A DNA stretch of 7,216 nt, from NCBI GenBank assembly GCA_026988195.1, contig JALSLS010000439.1:1-7216 (forward strand), given 5' to 3'. Below the pieces are notes generated by a model. It saw only the letters and a program-made list of their open reading frames with translations. It was not told the DNA's origin and did not search any database. The position numbers and the translations under genes were made by a program. Below are positions 5,828 to 7,216 of the stretch, in pieces. The first letter of the stretch is position 1, and every line of letters starts with the position of its first letter. The DNA comes from Methylomonas sp. Lineage in GTDB: Bacteria > Pseudomonadota > Gammaproteobacteria > Methylococcales > Methylomonadaceae.

Positions 5828-6568
5828 ATGAAAAGCGTCACAATTAAACTTGTACTTCTCAGTACTTTGTTTTTAAAGGGAACATTGGTATCAGCGAGTG
5901 TTGTTTTTCCAGGGTATATCGATGACTTTGAAAATGGAACAACTAATTCTTGGGTAATGGGACCGAAAGCAAATTCAGATTTGGCACCTAAAAACCTGGC
6001 TAATGAAGATGAGAGTAATCGTTTTCTTAAGGTTAACTCATTTGGAGAAGGGGCTAACGGGAGAGATGCTGGTTCTCGCATGGTTTTTTATAATGAAAAC
6101 CAGTGGACTGGGGATTTCTCCCAAATTGGTTCAATATCATTAAATGTCAAGGCGGAGTCGTCGACAGAAGAGTATTTATATATGCGCCTTGCGATATATG
6201 ATACAGCGGCAACAGGTGTATATTCTCGGTATGTTTCTACTCAACACCAGCCATTAAAAGCTGATGGGGCTTGGCATCTTATCAATCTTAGTCTGGCTGC
6301 AGAAGATTTGACGAGATTCAGAGGAGAAGAAAGTGCTGATGAGGTGTTAAGAAATGTATCTCATTTGCGAATATTATCTAGTAAAGATAATATTAGTGGT
6401 TGGGGAGTGGATAAAATTTCGGCGACTCTTTCAATAGATAATATCACTGCAATGCCTACTATTCCTCAGAACCAAGTCATCACAACTGTTCCTCTGCCCG
6501 CATCATTCTGGTTTATGCTTTCTGCACTGATGGGAATACTGAAAATATCTATAAAAGTGAAAGATTAA
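5828..6568 (+). CDS. VPLPA-CTERM-type secreted protein, jelly-roll-like (paralogue D)
   Basis: A 246-residue exported protein. The signal peptide spans residues 1-23 (MKSVTIKLVLLSTLFLKG, likely cleavage after VSA). The body shows DFENGTTNSW at 33-42, the pair GSRMVFYNENQWTGDFSQI at 82-100 (matching NRRMAFFNKTSWQGDYSEI of paralogue A), ADGAWHLINLSL at 145-156 and the final strand KISATLSIDNI at 196-206. The sorting signal VPLPASFWFM (221-230) is an exact VPLP, followed by a helix; the tail, however, is KISIKVKD, with scattered lysines instead of the usual arginine cluster. GAGAG 7 nt before the ATG supports the start. Upstream lie the 168-nt foldback and a small palindrome, so it appears to have its own promoter, separated from the preceding unit by a terminator. 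It is a paralogue of the genes at 2350 and 4538, clearly closer to the former. Ligand and fold are inferred. Confidence 0.87.
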   Translation: MKSVTIKLVLLSTLFLKGTLVSASVVFPGYIDDFENGTTNSWVMGPKANSDLAPKNLANEDESNRFLKVNSFGEGANGRDAGSRMVFYNENQWTGDFSQIGSISLNVKAESSTEEYLYMRLAIYDTAATGVYSRYVSTQHQPLKADGAWHLINLSLAAEDLTRFRGEESADEVLRNVSHLRILSSKDNISGWGVDKISATLSIDNITAMPTIPQNQVITTVPLPASFWFMLSALMGILKISIKVKD

Positions 6569-6644
6569 ACCTTAACAGGCTATTTCATTATTCAACTCAG
6601 ATAATTAATAAGAATTGTAAAGGGTTTCAAAAAATAGCTTGTTA

Positions 6645-6869
6645 TTAATCTACCTGATTACCCATGAATTTCCGCCAAATCATATGGAAAAAGAATAAAC
6701 CCTGATGCCACACGTCATCCCCGAAGTCTTTTATCGGGGATCCATTTTCAGTAAATTAGATTCCTGCTAAGGCTTGTGCCCACGCTTGACTGGGTAGAAT
6801 GCAGGAATGACGGGGTTGTAATGTTGGCTTTTTTAATGGCGGAAGCTCATGGGTAATCAGGTTAATCTA
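6645..6869. mobile_element. 209-bp MITE-like element with 8-bp target duplication
   Basis: The direct repeat TTAATCTA occurs exactly at 6645-6652 and 6862-6869. Between them lies 6653-6861, bounded by inverted ends: 5' ACCTGATTACCCATGA plus TTCCGCCA (6652-6677) against its complement at 6837-6862, 24 of 26 positions matching. There is no transposase ORF inside, so it would have been moved in trans by an insertion sequence with the same ends. An 8-bp duplication is compatible with several IS families, and I cannot assign one. Confidence 0.8.
6713..6812. repeat. REP-like palindromic module nested in the MITE
   Basis: CGTCAT (6713-6718) and ATGACG (6807-6812) bound two hairpins: ATCCCCGA/TCGGGGAT (6717-6724 with 6734-6741) and ATTCCTGC/GCAGGAAT (6760-6767 with 6801-6808). 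The GTCATYCC...GGAATGAC layout is like the dispersed GTCATTCCCG-type palindromes common in proteobacterial genomes. It may be a passenger acquired by the outer element or part of it. Confidence 0.55.
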
Positions 6870-6954
6870 TGTATTGGGAAGATTGTTCTGATACTTTTCA
6901 ACAGTAAAGGTGTTATCCCTTGATCTTTTTTATTTGCTTGCAGTACAGCTTTTT

Positions 6955-7216
6955 ATGATTTTATTTTTTTACAAATCTATTACCCATTTGAAAGATCCCC
7001 GTGCCAAACCTCTAATTAGTCATTTTCGAATTAATCATTTTCTGGTAATTTTTTTGTCTTTATGGGCTTTGGGTTTTTCTCAGCAAGTTTCTGCAATTCG
7101 TATTGAGCAGTTAGAAATGCCTGGAAAATTAATTAAAGATCATGCAGATTTAGAAGAGCGTTGTGAAGATTGTCATCAGAATTTTGAGCAGCAAGTGCAA
7201 AGTAAGCTTTGTAGAA
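6955..7216 (+). CDS. Periplasmic multihaem cytochrome c (cytochrome c3-like), 3'-truncated
   Basis: 87 codons are visible before the window ends. A charged N-terminal stretch of about 28 residues is followed by a hydrophobic segment (FLVIFLSLWALGF, 29-41) and a likely signal cleavage after QVSA (residue 47). The mature start reads MPGKLIKDHADLEERC and contains a haem c attachment motif CEDCH at 70-74. A cysteine at 86 (KLCR) is placed where a second CxxCH would begin just past the edge. The MPG.LI..HA.LE..C..CH pattern is typical of periplasmic cytochrome c3-type multihaem electron carriers. The frame is open back to 6892; ATG 6955 is the first ATG but has no good Shine-Dalgarno sequence, and GTG 6910 is an alternative. 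It lies 93 nt after the MITE and has no obvious functional link to the sorting-signal cluster. Confidence 0.75.
   Translation, partial: MILFFYKSITHLKDPRAKPLISHFRINHFLVIFLSLWALGFSQQVSAIRIEQLEMPGKLIKDHADLEERCEDCHQNFEQQVQSKLCR

Larger units (their letters stand above)
6569..6954. other. 386-nt gene-free region dominated by a MITE-like insertion
   Basis: There is no supported ORF. Besides the element at 6645-6869, AACAGGCTATTT (6574-6585) can pair with AAATAGCTTGTT (6632-6643) across a 46-nt loop, weak and without a T-tract. The last ~85 nt before the cytochrome gene show no clear promoter or Shine-Dalgarno sequence. Confidence 0.55.

Noticed and set aside
5809..6081. Opposite-strand ORF of 90 codons overlapping the start of the gene at 5828
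   Set aside because: The + strand gene has a signal peptide, paralogues and a sorting signal; the reverse ORF has none of these.
5552..6861. The two palindromic regions considered as a CRISPR array or tRNA genes
   Set aside because: There are no regularly spaced direct repeats with unique spacers, and no cloverleaf or CCA-type acceptor arrangement; the structure is inverted, not direct.
6979..6987. ATTACCCAT in the cytochrome gene, identical to part of the MITE end
   Set aside because: It is only nine bases with no second end or duplication, and it lies in coding sequence; probably chance.

Overview
The window is AT-rich, with short intergenic hairpins and coding almost entirely on the + strand. 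It looks like accessory chromosome from a Gram-negative bacterium, most likely a gammaproteobacterium with an exosortase system. The main evidence is four consecutive secreted proteins that each end in a VP(V/L)PxxxW/F-type sorting signal: a short motif, a hydrophobic helix and a basic tail. This is the VPLPA-CTERM variant of PEP-CTERM. A periplasmic multihaem cytochrome c begins at the right edge. The species cannot be named from the sequence.

Layout. Bases 2-1894 are the 3' part of a large Sel1 plus ankyrin-repeat gene whose start lies to the left of the window. Bases 1895-2349 are a gene-free control region containing a textbook-spaced sigma-54 (-24/-12) promoter at 2088-2103. Four sorting-signal genes follow: a jelly-roll-like protein (2350-3111), a HAF-repeat protein with seven regular units (3296-4507), a second jelly-roll-like protein only 30 nt downstream (4538-5296), and a third (5828-6568). 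The three jelly-roll-like proteins are divergent paralogues. They share an N-terminal DFE(S/D/N)G...W motif, a central W/Y-x-G-(D/N)-(Y/F/L)-S-(E/Q)-(I/L) motif and a final IDxI strand before the sorting signal. Bases 6955-7216 are the 5' end of a CxxCH cytochrome gene cut by the window edge.

Non-coding structure. Two overlapping hairpins sit between the first two sorting-signal genes. An intrinsic terminator follows the third (5367-5402). A 168-nt near-complete foldback (5552-5719) lies between the third and fourth. A 209-bp MITE-like element (6653-6861) with 26-bp inverted ends and a perfect 8-bp target duplication (TTAATCTA) lies between the fourth gene and the cytochrome, and carries a smaller REP-like palindromic module inside it.

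How the genes may work together (inference): the four sorting-signal proteins would be exported by Sec, processed by an exosortase encoded elsewhere, and displayed at or released from the cell surface, probably with an exopolysaccharide matrix. The sigma-54 promoter fits the known PrsK/PrsR-RpoN control of PEP-CTERM proteins in floc-forming bacteria. No exosortase, PrsK/PrsR or polysaccharide gene is in the window, and nothing links the ankyrin or cytochrome genes to the cluster beyond proximity.
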